This document shows positions 7,899 to 17,858 of a stretch of DNA of 64,000 nt, one piece after another. The stretch is from Mitsuaria sp. GD03876. GTDB lineage: Bacteria > Pseudomonadota > Gammaproteobacteria > Burkholderiales > Burkholderiaceae_C. A program made the position numbers and the translations under genes. The DNA lies in contig NZ_JAOCCU010000006.1 of assembly GCF_029840635.1 (NCBI RefSeq), positions 62,001 to 126,000 of the forward strand. The letters are read 5' to 3'. Within the stretch, counting starts at the first letter, position 1, and each line of letters starts with the position of its first letter. The notes under the pieces are model-generated. The model saw only the letters and a list, made by a program, of their open reading frames with translations. It was not told the origin of the DNA and searched no databases.

Positions 7899-10800
7899 GC
7901 CGCACCAGCACCTGCCGCAGGCGCTGCGCGTCGATCGGCTTGGTCAGGAACTCGTTCATGCCGGCGGCCAGCGCCTCGTCGCGCTCCTGCACCAGCGCCG
8001 CGGCCGTCAGCGCCACGATCGGCAACTGCGCCTGGTCGTAGCGCTGGCGCAGCTGGCGCGTGGCCTCGTGGCCGCTCATGACCGGCATCTGCACGTCCAT
8101 CAGCACTGCATCGAAGGGCTTGCCCATGCTCGCCGCTGCCGTCACCGCCTCGACCGCCTGGCTGCCGTCGCTGGCCTGCGAGACCTCCGCGCCCCACTGC
8201 TCCAGCATCGCCACCGCGATCATCATGTTCACCGGGTTGTCCTCGACCATCAGGATCCGCCGCCCCGCCAGCTCCGCGTCCTCCGCCGGCGCCCGGCGCT
8301 GCGTGCTCATCGGCGCCGGCGCCGCCGGCAACGGCAGCTCGGCCCAGAAGGTCGCGCCCTCGCCGGGCCGGCTGTCCACGCCGACGCTGCCGCCCATCAG
8401 CGTCGCCAGCTCACGGCAGATCGACAAGCCCAGCCCCGTGCCGCCGTAGCGGCGCGTGGTCGACTCATCCGCCTGGGTGAAGGGCTGGAACAGCCGCTCG
8501 TGCATCGCCTCGGCGATGCCGGGGCCGGTGTCGCTGACCTCGATGCGCAGCCGGCGCTCGTCCATCCGGCGCACCCGCACCGCGACGCTGCCCTGCTCGG
8601 TGAACTTCAGCGCGTTGCTCAGGTAGTTGCTCAGGATCTGGCGCGTGCGCACCGGATCGCCGATCACCCAACCCGGCACCGCGTCCTCGACCTCGATGCC
8701 GAACCCCAGCCCGCGCGCCTGCGCCAGCGTCAGGTAGCCCATGCGCATCGTCGCCAGCATGTCGCGCAGCGCGAAGGGCACCGTCTCCAGCGTCAGCCGG
8801 CCGGCCTCGATCTTGGACAGGTCCAGGATGTCCGACATCAGCCCCGACAGGCTCTCCGCGCTGTCCACCATCTGGTCCAGGTAGTGGCTGCGGGTGTCGC
8901 CGGCCAGGTCGGGCTGCTGCAGCAGCCGCGCCAGGCCCACCAGCCCGTTCAGCGGCGTGCGGATCTCATGGCTGATGTTGGCCAGGAAGGCGCTCTTGGC
9001 GCGGTTGGCCGCCTGCGCCTCGTCCTTGGCCTGCGCCAGCGCGGCCTCGACGCGCCGGCGTTCGGTCACGTCCTCCATGATCCAGATCGTGCCGCCGCGG
9101 CTCGGGTGGTTGGGATCGACCGCCCGCGCCAGGATCCGGCACAGGAAACGGCCGCCGTCGCGCCGGCGCATCAGCCGCTCGACCTCGACCTGCTCGCCCG
9201 CCGCCAGCCGCGGCCCGATCTCGCGGCCCACCGCGTCGTAGTCCTCGGTGCTGGGCCACACCACGGCGCCGGGCTGGCCGATCAGCCCGCCCGCGGGCCA
9301 GCCCAGCATCTCCTCCACCAGCCGGTTGGCCTGCACGAAGCGCTGGTCGCGCGTCAGCGCGATGCCGATCGACGCGTTCTCCAGGATCGCCGCGTGAACC
9401 AGCCGGGTGCGCTCGGTGTCGCTGACGTCGCGCGCGTTGACCACCAGGTAGGACACGCCGTCCATCACGAACGGCGCCGCCGACAGCAGCATCGGGATCG
9501 GCTGGCCGCGCCGGTTCATGAAGGTCGCCGGCATGTCGACGACGCGGCCCTGCTGGCTCAGCGCCTCGACCAGCCGCTCGCGGTCGCCCAGGTCCTGCCA
9601 GATGCCGACTTCCTCGGAGCTGCGGCCCAGCACCTCGTCGGCGGTGTAGCCGCTCATCGACTCGTAGGTCTTGTTGACCATCACGTAGCGGCCGCTGACG
9701 GTCTCGGTCAGCGTGACGACGTCCGGGCTGGTCGCGAACAGGTGCGACAGCAGCGCCTCCGAGCGCCGCAGCGCGTCCTGCGCGCGCGAGGTCTCGGTCT
9801 GGTCGATGAAGAAGGACAGCGTCGCCGGCCCCGAGGCCGCGTCCACCCGCACGCTGGTGGCCTGCACCTGGCGGCGGCGGCGCGACAGCGTGCGCAGCCG
9901 GAATTCCGTCATCGGCAGCATCGCGCCCACCGGCAGCGTCTCGATCTTGGCGGCGCGCTGGCGGGCGCGCTCCTCGTCGCCGGGCTCGTAATGCGAGAAC
10001 AGGTCCTGGCCGATCATCGACGAGCGCTGGGTGTAGCCGAACATCGCCATCGCCGCCGGGTTGGCGTCCATCACCCGGCCCCAGCGGTGCAGCACCAGCG
10101 GCGACGGCGAACGCCGGAACAGCTCGCGGTAGCGGGTCTCGGTGGCCACCATGGCCTGCTCGGTCTGGACCTCGTCGGTGACGTCGCGGCCCACGCCCCA
10201 GTAGCCGCGGAAGTTGCCCTTGGCGTCGAAGCGCGGCTCGCCGCTGATCGAGACGTAATGCAGCGCGCCGTCCTCGGCGGTGCGGCGCATCACCAGGCCG
10301 CGGAAGGGGCGGTGCGATTCCAGGTCGGCGCGGTGCGCGTCGAGTTCCTCGTCGCTCAGGCCCAGGTGTTCGATCTCCCACGGCGCGCGGCCCAGCCGCT
10401 CGGCCAGCGACAGGCCGGACGAGCCGGGCTGGTGCTCGGCCAGGTGGGTGAAGCGGAACTGGCGGTCCATTTCCCAGTACCAGTCGGCCGCCATGTTGAG
10501 CAGGTGGCGGAAACGGGCGTGGCGCTCGTTGACCTCCTGCATCGCGCGCCGGATCAGCTTGGCCGTGCCCAGGCCGACGACCAGCCCGGCGGTCAGCAGC
10601 AGCAGCTGGGTCAGCAGCCGGGCCGTCAGCCCGACCGGCGCCGAGCCGACCTGGATCCAGCCGCCCAGCTCCGCCGAGGCCAGCCCGCCCAGCGCCGCCA
10701 GGCCCAGCCCGAACAGCGCCAGCCCGGCGCCCAGGCCGATCATCCCGGTGCTCAGCGCCACCATCAGGCCCATGATCCCGAGGCTGGCCGCGTTCAGCCC

Positions 10801-11136
10801 CAGCTGGCGCGACACCGCCAGCGCCAACGCCGTGGCCATCGCCAGGCACATCAGCACGATCGCGGCCGACGGGCCGCGGTGCGCCGGCAGCTTCCACAGC
10901 ATCGCCAGCCCGGCCACGGTGGTGAGCCCGGCCAGCACCGGCGGCACCAGGCCGCCCAGCGGCTCGGCCGCGCCGGCGCTGCCCAGCAGCAGCAGCCCCG
11001 CCAGCCCGGACAGCAGCACGCACGCGGCCATGAACAGCCGCGCCGCGCGCCACTGCAGCTTGGCGGGCAGGCTGTCGCCGCGCGACAGCTCCTGGCCCAC
11101 CAGGCTGCTCAGATCGTCCTGGGAATCCTTGCTCAC
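7885..11136 (-). CDS. Hybrid sensor histidine kinase with membrane sensor region, four PAS domains and receiver
   Basis: 1083 residues with a GTG start at 11136, chosen because a GGGGA motif lies just upstream; the frame upstream is low-complexity. In order: about six membrane helices (residues 30-190), four PAS modules to about residue 690 (cores FRFTHLAEH, LFRRSPSPLVL, LFATSPDVVTL, ILENASIGIAL), HisKA with NISHEIRTPLNG (His about 723), HATPase_c with DTGPGI and GGTGLGLSI boxes, and a receiver with MDVQMPVMSG (phospho-Asp about 1014) and the conserved Lys in LTKPIDAQ. No output domain follows, so phosphate probably passes to a separate Hpt protein or regulator. Both 3' ends overlap by 14 bp with the convergent SH3-protein gene. 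The PAS array suggests sensing of redox, light or small ligands; the ligand is unknown. Confidence 0.9.
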   Translation of the reverse strand: MSKDSQDDLSSLVGQELSRGDSLPAKLQWRAARLFMAACVLLSGLAGLLLLGSAGAAEPLGGLVPPVLAGLTTVAGLAMLWKLPAHRGPSAAIVLMCLAMATALALAVSRQLGLNAASLGIMGLMVALSTGMIGLGAGLALFGLGLAALGGLASAELGGWIQVGSAPVGLTARLLTQLLLLTAGLVVGLGTAKLIRRAMQEVNERHARFRHLLNMAADWYWEMDRQFRFTHLAEHQPGSSGLSLAERLGRAPWEIEHLGLSDEELDAHRADLESHRPFRGLVMRRTAEDGALHYVSISGEPRFDAKGNFRGYWGVGRDVTDEVQTEQAMVATETRYRELFRRSPSPLVLHRWGRVMDANPAAMAMFGYTQRSSMIGQDLFSHYEPGDEERARQRAAKIETLPVGAMLPMTEFRLRTLSRRRRQVQATSVRVDAASGPATLSFFIDQTETSRAQDALRRSEALLSHLFATSPDVVTLTETVSGRYVMVNKTYESMSGYTADEVLGRSSEEVGIWQDLGDRERLVEALSQQGRVVDMPATFMNRRGQPIPMLLSAAPFVMDGVSYLVVNARDVSDTERTRLVHAAILENASIGIALTRDQRFVQANRLVEEMLGWPAGGLIGQPGAVVWPSTEDYDAVGREIGPRLAAGEQVEVERLMRRRDGGRFLCRILARAVDPNHPSRGGTIWIMEDVTERRRVEAALAQAKDEAQAANRAKSAFLANISHEIRTPLNGLVGLARLLQQPDLAGDTRSHYLDQMVDSAESLSGLMSDILDLSKIEAGRLTLETVPFALRDMLATMRMGYLTLAQARGLGFGIEVEDAVPGWVIGDPVRTRQILSNYLSNALKFTEQGSVAVRVRRMDERRLRIEVSDTGPGIAEAMHERLFQPFTQADESTTRRYGGTGLGLSICRELATLMGGSVGVDSRPGEGATFWAELPLPAAPAPMSTQRRAPAEDAELAGRRILMVEDNPVNMMIAVAMLEQWGAEVSQASDGSQAVEAVTAAASMGKPFDAVLMDVQMPVMSGHEATRQLRQRYDQAQLPIVALTAAALVQERDEALAAGMNEFLTKPIDAQRLRQVLVRLTAD

Positions 11137-11341
11137 TCGTCCCCGCCCTCGTCGTGTGTGGACCCGCCTCGATCGACCGCGCCGGCCCGGAGGCGCGCGG
11201 CGGTCTCGGAATGCAACGTCCGGTAACGGAGTCTCGGCGAGCGGCGCCGGTTCTGAAGAGACGAGGAATCCCGAAACGCGGGGCTGTCGGCGCGCGTTCG
11301 GGGTTTCTGCCAATTAATTGGCGGGCGTCGAGGGCCCCGCC

Positions 11342-12172
11342 TCAGGCGCCGGTGGCGGGGCGCAGCGCGTCGCGTGTCGCCAGCGCCACACGGCGGGCGG
11401 CGGCGGCGAAATCCTCGCCGGCGGACGCGTACAGGATGGCGCGGGAGGAATTCACGATCACCGTGCCGGCGTCCTGGCGCCAGCCGGCCGCGACCGTGGC
11501 CGCCGCGTCGCCGCCCTGGGCGCCGACGCCCGGGATCAGCAGCGGCAGCGTCGGGGCCAGCGCGCGCACGCGTTCGATCTCCTTCGGGTAGGTCGCGCCG
11601 ACGACCAGGCCCAGCTGGCCGTTGGTGTTCCAGTCGCCCTGGGCGATCGCGGCCAGGTGCTCGAACAGGCGCGGCTGGCCCGGCACGTCGGCCAGGCGCT
11701 GCATCTGCCAGTCGTCGCCGCCCGGGTTGGAGGTGCGGCACAGCAGGAAGGCGCCCCGGTCGGGATAACGCAGGTAGGGCTCGACGCTGTCGCGGCCCAT
11801 GAACGGCGACAGCGTCACCGCATCGGCCTGGTAGCGCTCGAAGGCCTCGCGGGCGTACTGCTCGGCGGTGGCGCCGATGTCGCCGCGCTTGGCGTCCAGG
11901 ATCACCGGCACGTGCGGCGCGTTGCGCTTGATGTGGGTCATCAGCTGCTCGAGCTGGTCCTCGGCGCGGTGCGCGGCGAAGTAGGCGATCTGCGGCTTGA
12001 AGGCGCTGACCACGTCCTTGGTGGCATCGACGATGGCGGCGCAGAAGTCGTAGATCCGGCCGGCGTCGCCCTTCCAGGGGGCGGGGAACTTGCCCGGGTC
12101 GGGATCGAGGCCGACGCACAGCAGGGAGTCGTTCAGGCGCTCGGCGGCCTGCAGCTTCTGCATGAATTTCAT
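11342..12172 (-). CDS. pyrF: Orotidine 5'-phosphate decarboxylase
   Basis: 276 residues, the size of the longer (type 2) bacterial OMP decarboxylases. It catalyses the last step of UMP synthesis, decarboxylating OMP in the cytoplasm. The catalytic motif [11 protein letters not shown] (Asp93-Lys95-Asp98) is intact, the N-terminal [13 protein letters not shown] segment is characteristic, and the phosphate-binding end is present as [11 protein letters not shown] and [11 protein letters not shown]. It is transcribed alone; 205 bp separate it from the hybrid kinase downstream and 155 bp from the divergent GNAT gene. A minus-strand GACAAT hexamer at 12238-12243 could be its -10 box. Nothing looks damaged. 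Confidence 0.95.
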   Translation of the reverse strand: MKFMQKLQAAERLNDSLLCVGLDPDPGKFPAPWKGDAGRIYDFCAAIVDATKDVVSAFKPQIAYFAAHRAEDQLEQLMTHIKRNAPHVPVILDAKRGDIGATAEQYAREAFERYQADAVTLSPFMGRDSVEPYLRYPDRGAFLLCRTSNPGGDDWQMQRLADVPGQPRLFEHLAAIAQGDWNTNGQLGLVVGATYPKEIERVRALAPTLPLLIPGVGAQGGDAAATVAAGWRQDAGTVIVNSSRAILYASAGEDFAAAARRVALATRDALRPATGA

Positions 12173-12327
12173 GAGGTGTCCGGGAGAGGGTCGTTCGGGG
12201 CGTCCGGGCGGCGGCGGGCCGGGCCGGCGGGGTGCGGTATTGTCCCGCTTTTGCCCGGCGGCCCCGATCCACGAGAGCAGGCGGCCGCGCGGGCGTGGTC
12301 ATCGCTCACGCACGCTGGGAGGCGGGG

Positions 12328-13095
12328 ATGGAAGTGTTGAGGACGGCGCGGCTGCGCCTGCGGTGGTTCCGGCAATCGGACGCGGACTTCGTCGTGGGGC
12401 TGCTCAACGAGCCGGCGTGGATCGAGCACATCTACGACGCGCAGGTCCGCACCGCGGAGCAGGCCGCGGCCTGGATCCGCGAGCGGCTCGAGACGCGCTA
12501 CTGGCTGCTGGGCTTCGGCTTCTGGGCCGTCGAGCGGCTGGAGGACGGCGAACTGGTCGGCCTGGCCGGCGTGATCCAGCGCGAGGGGCTGCCTCATCCG
12601 GACATCGGCTACGGCTTCCCGGCGCGCCACTGGGGCCACGGCTACGCGCGCGAGGCGGCCTCGGGCACCTTCGACTACTGCCGCCAGGTGCTGGGCATGC
12701 GCCACGTGATGGGCACGACCTCCACGGAGAACCATGCCTCCGGGCGGGTGCTGCTGGCCATCGGCATGACCGACGAGGGGGACCAGCAGACCGAGGCGCA
12801 CGAGGGGCTGTCGCGGGTCTACACCTGGCATGACCCGGTCGAGCGCACCGACGCCGAGGAGATCGCCGCGCTGCGCCTGCGCTGGCGCGCGGCCGTGGAC
12901 GGTCCGGCGCGGCCGGCGCTGACGGCCTGCCTGACGCCGGACGCGCTGGAACGGGTGATGGCCGCGCGCACCGACCTGTCGCCCGAGGCGCTGGACCACC
13001 TGGCGCGGCGCTGGGCGCCGCTGGCCGACGACCCGACGCTGCGCGCCGTGCGGACGCCGGCGGGGTGGCGGCTGGACGTGCCGGCGGACCGCTGA
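12328..13095 (+). CDS. GNAT-family N-acetyltransferase (RimJ/RimL-like) with C-terminal extension
   Basis: 255 residues. The start at 12328 has a GGGAGG ribosome-binding site and begins the typical MEVLRTARLRLRWFRQSD opening of RimJ/RimL-type acetyltransferases. The acetyl-CoA binding region is recognisable in GYGFPARHWGHGYAREAA, and TSTENHASGRVLLAIGM is the usual alpha4 segment. The GNAT fold ends around residue 175; about 80 further residues form an extension with no recognised domain. It would transfer an acetyl group from acetyl-CoA to a protein N-terminus or small amine; the substrate is unknown. It is divergent from pyrF and is followed by short 9-bp repeats. Confidence 0.8.
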   Translation: MEVLRTARLRLRWFRQSDADFVVGLLNEPAWIEHIYDAQVRTAEQAAAWIRERLETRYWLLGFGFWAVERLEDGELVGLAGVIQREGLPHPDIGYGFPARHWGHGYAREAASGTFDYCRQVLGMRHVMGTTSTENHASGRVLLAIGMTDEGDQQTEAHEGLSRVYTWHDPVERTDAEEIAALRLRWRAAVDGPARPALTACLTPDALERVMAARTDLSPEALDHLARRWAPLADDPTLRAVRTPAGWRLDVPADR

Positions 13096-13129
13096 GGGCG
13101 CCGAGGGCGCCGAGCGTGCCGAGCGCGCC
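13094..13129. repeat. Four tandem 9-bp repeats after the GNAT gene
   Basis: Immediately at the GNAT stop codon are gagggcgcc, gagggcgcc, gagcgtgcc and gagcgcgcc in tandem. They are non-coding on the plus strand; function is unknown and slippage is the likely origin. Confidence 0.6.
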
Positions 13130-13257
13130 GACCAACCGCCGAGCCGGCCCGATCGGCCTGTTCCCGAGCGCGAGGGCGCATGCGGGCACGCGAGCACCCG
13201 GGCGCGCTTAAGAATCCCTGAAGGTGGCGCGGGACGGCCTCGCCTATGCTCGCGGCC

Positions 13258-13965
13258 ATGGAACTTTCTGCCCCGCCGACGGCGCGCATCCTGCTGATCG
13301 AGGACGACGAGCGCCTGGCGCTGCTCGTCGCCGACGCGCTGCGCAAGGCCCATTACGCCGTGACCCTCTGCGGCGACGGCCTGGCCGGCGAGGCGCTGAT
13401 GCGCCAGGAACCCTTCGACCTGGTGCTGCTGGACGGCCACCTGCCGGGCAAGGACGGCTTCGACGTGCTGCGCGACACGCGCCGCGACTTCGCCGGCCGC
13501 ATCGTGATGCTGACCGCGCGCGACGACGACATCGACCAGGTGCTCGGCCTGGAGGGCGGCGCGGACGACTACATCGCCAAGCCGGTGGCGCCGCGGGTGT
13601 TGCTGGCGCGGCTCAAGGCGCTGCTGCGCCGCGACGCGCTGCCCGCGGCGCACCCGGTCGGCGAGGCGCTGCACTTCGGCCCGCTGACGCTGCTGCCGCA
13701 GTCGCGCGAGCTGCGCCTGAACGGCGAGACCGTCCCGCTGACGACGGCCGAGTACGAGCTGCTGAACTTCCTGGCGCAACGCGCCGGCCAGGTCGTCAGC
13801 CGCGACGACATCATGCAGGGCCTGCGCGGGCTGGAGTTCGACGGCCTGGACCGCGCGATCGACGCGCGCATCTCGCGGCTGCGCAAGAAGATCGGCGACG
13901 ACGCGCAGGCGCCGGTGCGGATCAAGACGGTGCGCGGCCAGGGCTACCTCTTCGCGATCGACTGA
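13258..13965 (+). CDS. OmpR/PhoB-family response regulator
   Basis: 235 residues from the ATG at 13258; an alternative ATG four codons earlier (13246) lies inside a TATGCT hexamer that could be a -10 box. The receiver begins ARILLIEDDERLALL, the phosphoacceptor Asp is in LVLLDGHLPGKDG (about residue 59), and the conserved Lys is in DYIAKPVAPR. The C-terminal winged helix runs from about residue 135 (LTTAEYELLNFLAQRAGQVVS; DARISRLRKKIGDD; RGQGYLF). Phosphorylated by the adjacent kinase, it should bind direct-repeat promoter sites. Its TGA overlaps the ATG of the kinase gene by one base (TGATG), implying translational coupling. Target genes are not evident; the outer-membrane protein gene 1.5 kb downstream is one candidate by proximity only. 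Confidence 0.9.
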   Translation: MELSAPPTARILLIEDDERLALLVADALRKAHYAVTLCGDGLAGEALMRQEPFDLVLLDGHLPGKDGFDVLRDTRRDFAGRIVMLTARDDDIDQVLGLEGGADDYIAKPVAPRVLLARLKALLRRDALPAAHPVGEALHFGPLTLLPQSRELRLNGETVPLTTAEYELLNFLAQRAGQVVSRDDIMQGLRGLEFDGLDRAIDARISRLRKKIGDDAQAPVRIKTVRGQGYLFAID

Positions 13966-15284
13966 TGGCCGCCGAGCTCTCGCTGCGCGCCTCGCTGCTG
14001 CGGATGGCGCTGGGCCTCGGGCTGGCGGTGCTGGCGCTGATCCTGCTGGTCGAGGGGCTGGTGCTGATCGGCGCGTCCGAGGTCACCAACGACTACGTCC
14101 GCAACTTCATGCGCGGCACGGTGGACCTGCTGGTGCGCGACCTCGCGCCGCTGGACCCGTCGGCGCGGCGCGAGCGGGTGCAGCAGCTCGACGCGCAGTT
14201 CGACTACCCGGTGCGGCTGATCCGCACCGACCTCGCGCAGCTCAGCGCCGAGCAGCGCCGCAAGCTGGGCCGCGGCGAGGTGCTGGTCACCGGCTTCAAC
14301 CGCCGCATCTACGCCGCGCTGCCGGGCGAGCCCGACCAGCTGCTGCTGCTCGGGCCGCTCGATTCGAAGCGGGCCGGCGAGCTGCCGAAGGAGCTCGCCG
14401 CGCAACTGGGCGTGGCGGTGGTGATCGCGCTGGCGGTGGCGCTGATCGCGTGGTGGCAGCTGCGGCCGCTGTGGCGCGACCTCCGTGGGTTGCAGCGCGC
14501 GGCCGAACGGCTGAGCGCCGGCCGCCTCGACACCGAGCTGCCGCCGCTCAAGAGCCGGCTGTTCGCGCCGGTGGCGGCGGCGACGCGCGCGATGCTGGAG
14601 CGGCTGGCCGCCGCGATGGCCACGCAGCGCGAGCTGACCGGCGCGGTGTCGCATGAGCTGCGCACGCCGCTGGCGCGGTTGCGCTTCGCCGTCGACGCGC
14701 TGGTCGACGAGGACGACCGCGACGCGCGCGAGCAGGCGGTGATGGCCTGCGAGCGTGACATCGCCGAGCTCGACGAGCTGATCGACGCCAGCCTGACGCT
14801 GGCGCGGCTCGACATGGGCGCGTTGCAGCCGCACGTGGTCGAGGGCGACCTCGGCGACATGCTGGCGCGCGAGGCGGCGTCGCTGGCGCCGCTGCTGGAC
14901 GGCAAGGGCCTGGACACGGACCTGCGGCTGCCCGACGCGTTGCCCTTCGACGAACGGCTGCTGCCCTACGCGGTGCGCAACGGCCTGCGCAACGCGGCGC
15001 GCTACGCGAAGGCGCGCATCCTGCTGACCGCGTGGGTGGAGGCGGGCCAGCTCTGGCTCGCGATCGACGACGACGGCGAAGGCGTGCTGCCCGCGTTGCG
15101 CGAGGCGGCCTTCGAGCCCTTCAAGCGCCTGGAGCGCAAGGGCCGCGGGACGCGAGGCTTCGGCCTGGGGCTCGCGATCGTGCGGCACGTCGCGCACGCG
15201 CATGGCGGCAACGCGCGCCTGGGCGAGGCGCCGCGGCTGGGCGGCGCGCGGCTGCTGCTGCACTGGCCGGTGACGAAGGCCTGA
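13965..15284 (+). CDS. Sensor histidine kinase paired with the upstream OmpR-type regulator
   Basis: 439 residues. Two membrane segments (about residues 10-35 and 147-167) bracket a short periplasmic domain of about 110 residues, followed by a HAMP-like linker, HisKA with GAVSHELRTPLARLRF (His about 230) and HATPase_c (NGLRNAARYAKA N-box, DDDGEGV G1 box, RGFGLGLAIVRHVA G2 box). The architecture matches small EnvZ/RstB-type kinases of the inner membrane. The start ATG overlaps the regulator stop by one base, so the two are co-translated. The signal is unknown. A 208-bp gap separates it from the next gene. Confidence 0.9.
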   Translation: MAAELSLRASLLRMALGLGLAVLALILLVEGLVLIGASEVTNDYVRNFMRGTVDLLVRDLAPLDPSARRERVQQLDAQFDYPVRLIRTDLAQLSAEQRRKLGRGEVLVTGFNRRIYAALPGEPDQLLLLGPLDSKRAGELPKELAAQLGVAVVIALAVALIAWWQLRPLWRDLRGLQRAAERLSAGRLDTELPPLKSRLFAPVAAATRAMLERLAAAMATQRELTGAVSHELRTPLARLRFAVDALVDEDDRDAREQAVMACERDIAELDELIDASLTLARLDMGALQPHVVEGDLGDMLAREAASLAPLLDGKGLDTDLRLPDALPFDERLLPYAVRNGLRNAARYAKARILLTAWVEAGQLWLAIDDDGEGVLPALREAAFEPFKRLERKGRGTRGFGLGLAIVRHVAHAHGGNARLGEAPRLGGARLLLHWPVTKA

Positions 15285-15400
15285 CGGCCGCCGGCGCGTG
15301 CGCTGGCCGCCCCGCGTGAAGCTTCGTCAAGGCGCAGGGCGCACGCTGTCATAGACCGTCACAGAAGCGCCCCACTCGGTCCACAGACAGCGGGTGATCG

Positions 15401-15413
15401 AATTCTCAGAATT
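15401..15413. promoter_or_regulatory. Perfect 13-bp palindrome upstream of the outer-membrane protein gene
   Basis: AATTCT-C-AGAATT is a perfect dyad 80 bp before the outer-membrane protein start, in a locally AT-richer patch. It looks like an operator or the 5' UTR binding site of a dimeric regulator. No -10/-35 pair can be assigned with confidence. Confidence 0.4.
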
Positions 15414-15492
15414 GGTTCCATGTCGAACGAGCCTGGCGGATGTCCAAGGCAACCCCGGACGACATCGATCAACAGCTCTGAAGGAGTTTCGA

Positions 15493-16068
15493 ATGAACCG
15501 CAACAACAACAACACCCGCACTTCGATCAACGGCAAGAAGGCCGGCCTGCTGGGCGCCGCCGCGCTGGCGCTGACGCTGGGCGTCGGTGTCGCGCACGCC
15601 GATCCGGTGACGCCGTATTACATCGGCGGTGACGTCGGCAAGACCACGCAGCGCGTGGACGGCAACTCGCAGAAGCGCACCAGCGACAGCTACAGCATCT
15701 TCGGCGGCTACAAGTTCAACGAGAACTTCGCGGTCGAGGCGGCCTACACCGACCTGGGCAAGGTCGACTTCGGCGGCGTGACCGCGAAGAACAAGGTGTA
15801 CTCGCTGGACGGCATCGCCCGCGCGCCGCTGGGCGCCGGCTTCGGCGTGTACGGCAAGGTCGGCGTGGCGTACGCCCAGCGCGACTTCAGCAACGGCCTG
15901 GGCGACAAGGACAAGACCGGCCTGAAGCTGGGTGTCGGTGTCGACTACGCGCTGACGAAGAACGTCTCGCTGCGCGCCGAGGCGACCCGCTTCAACAACA
16001 TGCCGCAGGCCAATGGCTTCGACAAGAAGGACGACCGCCTGAGCCTGGGCGTGGCCTACCAGTTCTGA
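15493..16068 (+). CDS. Small outer-membrane beta-barrel protein (OmpA-like/OmpW-like porin fold)
   Basis: 191 residues with a strong AAGGAG ribosome-binding site 6-7 nt before the ATG. An N-terminal Asn-rich stretch precedes a Lys-flanked signal peptide (GKKAGLLGAAALALTLGVGV, cleavage after AHA). The mature part consists of alternating beta strands (YYIGGDVGKTTQ, YSIFGGYKFNENFAVEAAYT, LKLGVGVDYALTKNVSLRAE) and ends with the aromatic YQF that BAM recognises on barrel proteins. The length suits an eight-stranded barrel. Such proteins are abundant porin-like or envelope-integrity proteins. Its monocistronic nature is marked by a perfect terminator 120 bp downstream. Which sub-family it belongs to cannot be settled by eye. 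Confidence 0.8.
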   Translation: MNRNNNNTRTSINGKKAGLLGAAALALTLGVGVAHADPVTPYYIGGDVGKTTQRVDGNSQKRTSDSYSIFGGYKFNENFAVEAAYTDLGKVDFGGVTAKNKVYSLDGIARAPLGAGFGVYGKVGVAYAQRDFSNGLGDKDKTGLKLGVGVDYALTKNVSLRAEATRFNNMPQANGFDKKDDRLSLGVAYQF

Positions 16069-16184
16069 TCGACCGGCGAGCGATCGCCGACCACCGGTTA
16101 CCGATGCCGATTCCCCCCGGCATCGGCGCCTTCCGGGGCTGCTCCTGAGCGACACCCCGATCCCCCGATACCCGGAAGGTGCCA

Positions 16185-16214
16185 GGGCAGTGCAGCGATG
16201 CACTGCCCTTTTTT
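16185..16214 (+). terminator. Rho-independent terminator
   Basis: A perfect 10-bp stem gggcagtgca / tgcactgccc with a GCGA tetraloop is followed directly by six T residues. It lies between the barrel gene and the convergent purB gene; T-tract polarity shows it terminates plus-strand transcription. Confidence 0.92.
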
Positions 16215-16275
16215 CATGGACGCCGGAGCTCCGCCGGCGATCACGACGGCCGCGCCGACGGGCGCGGCCGCTCGA

Positions 16276-17775
<1,500 letters not shown>

Positions 17776-17858
17776 TCACAATGGCGCCCGCATTCCACCA
17801 ACCCGTCCGGCCCATGCCGCCGGCGAATGCATCCGATGAATGACTCGATGAGGATGGC

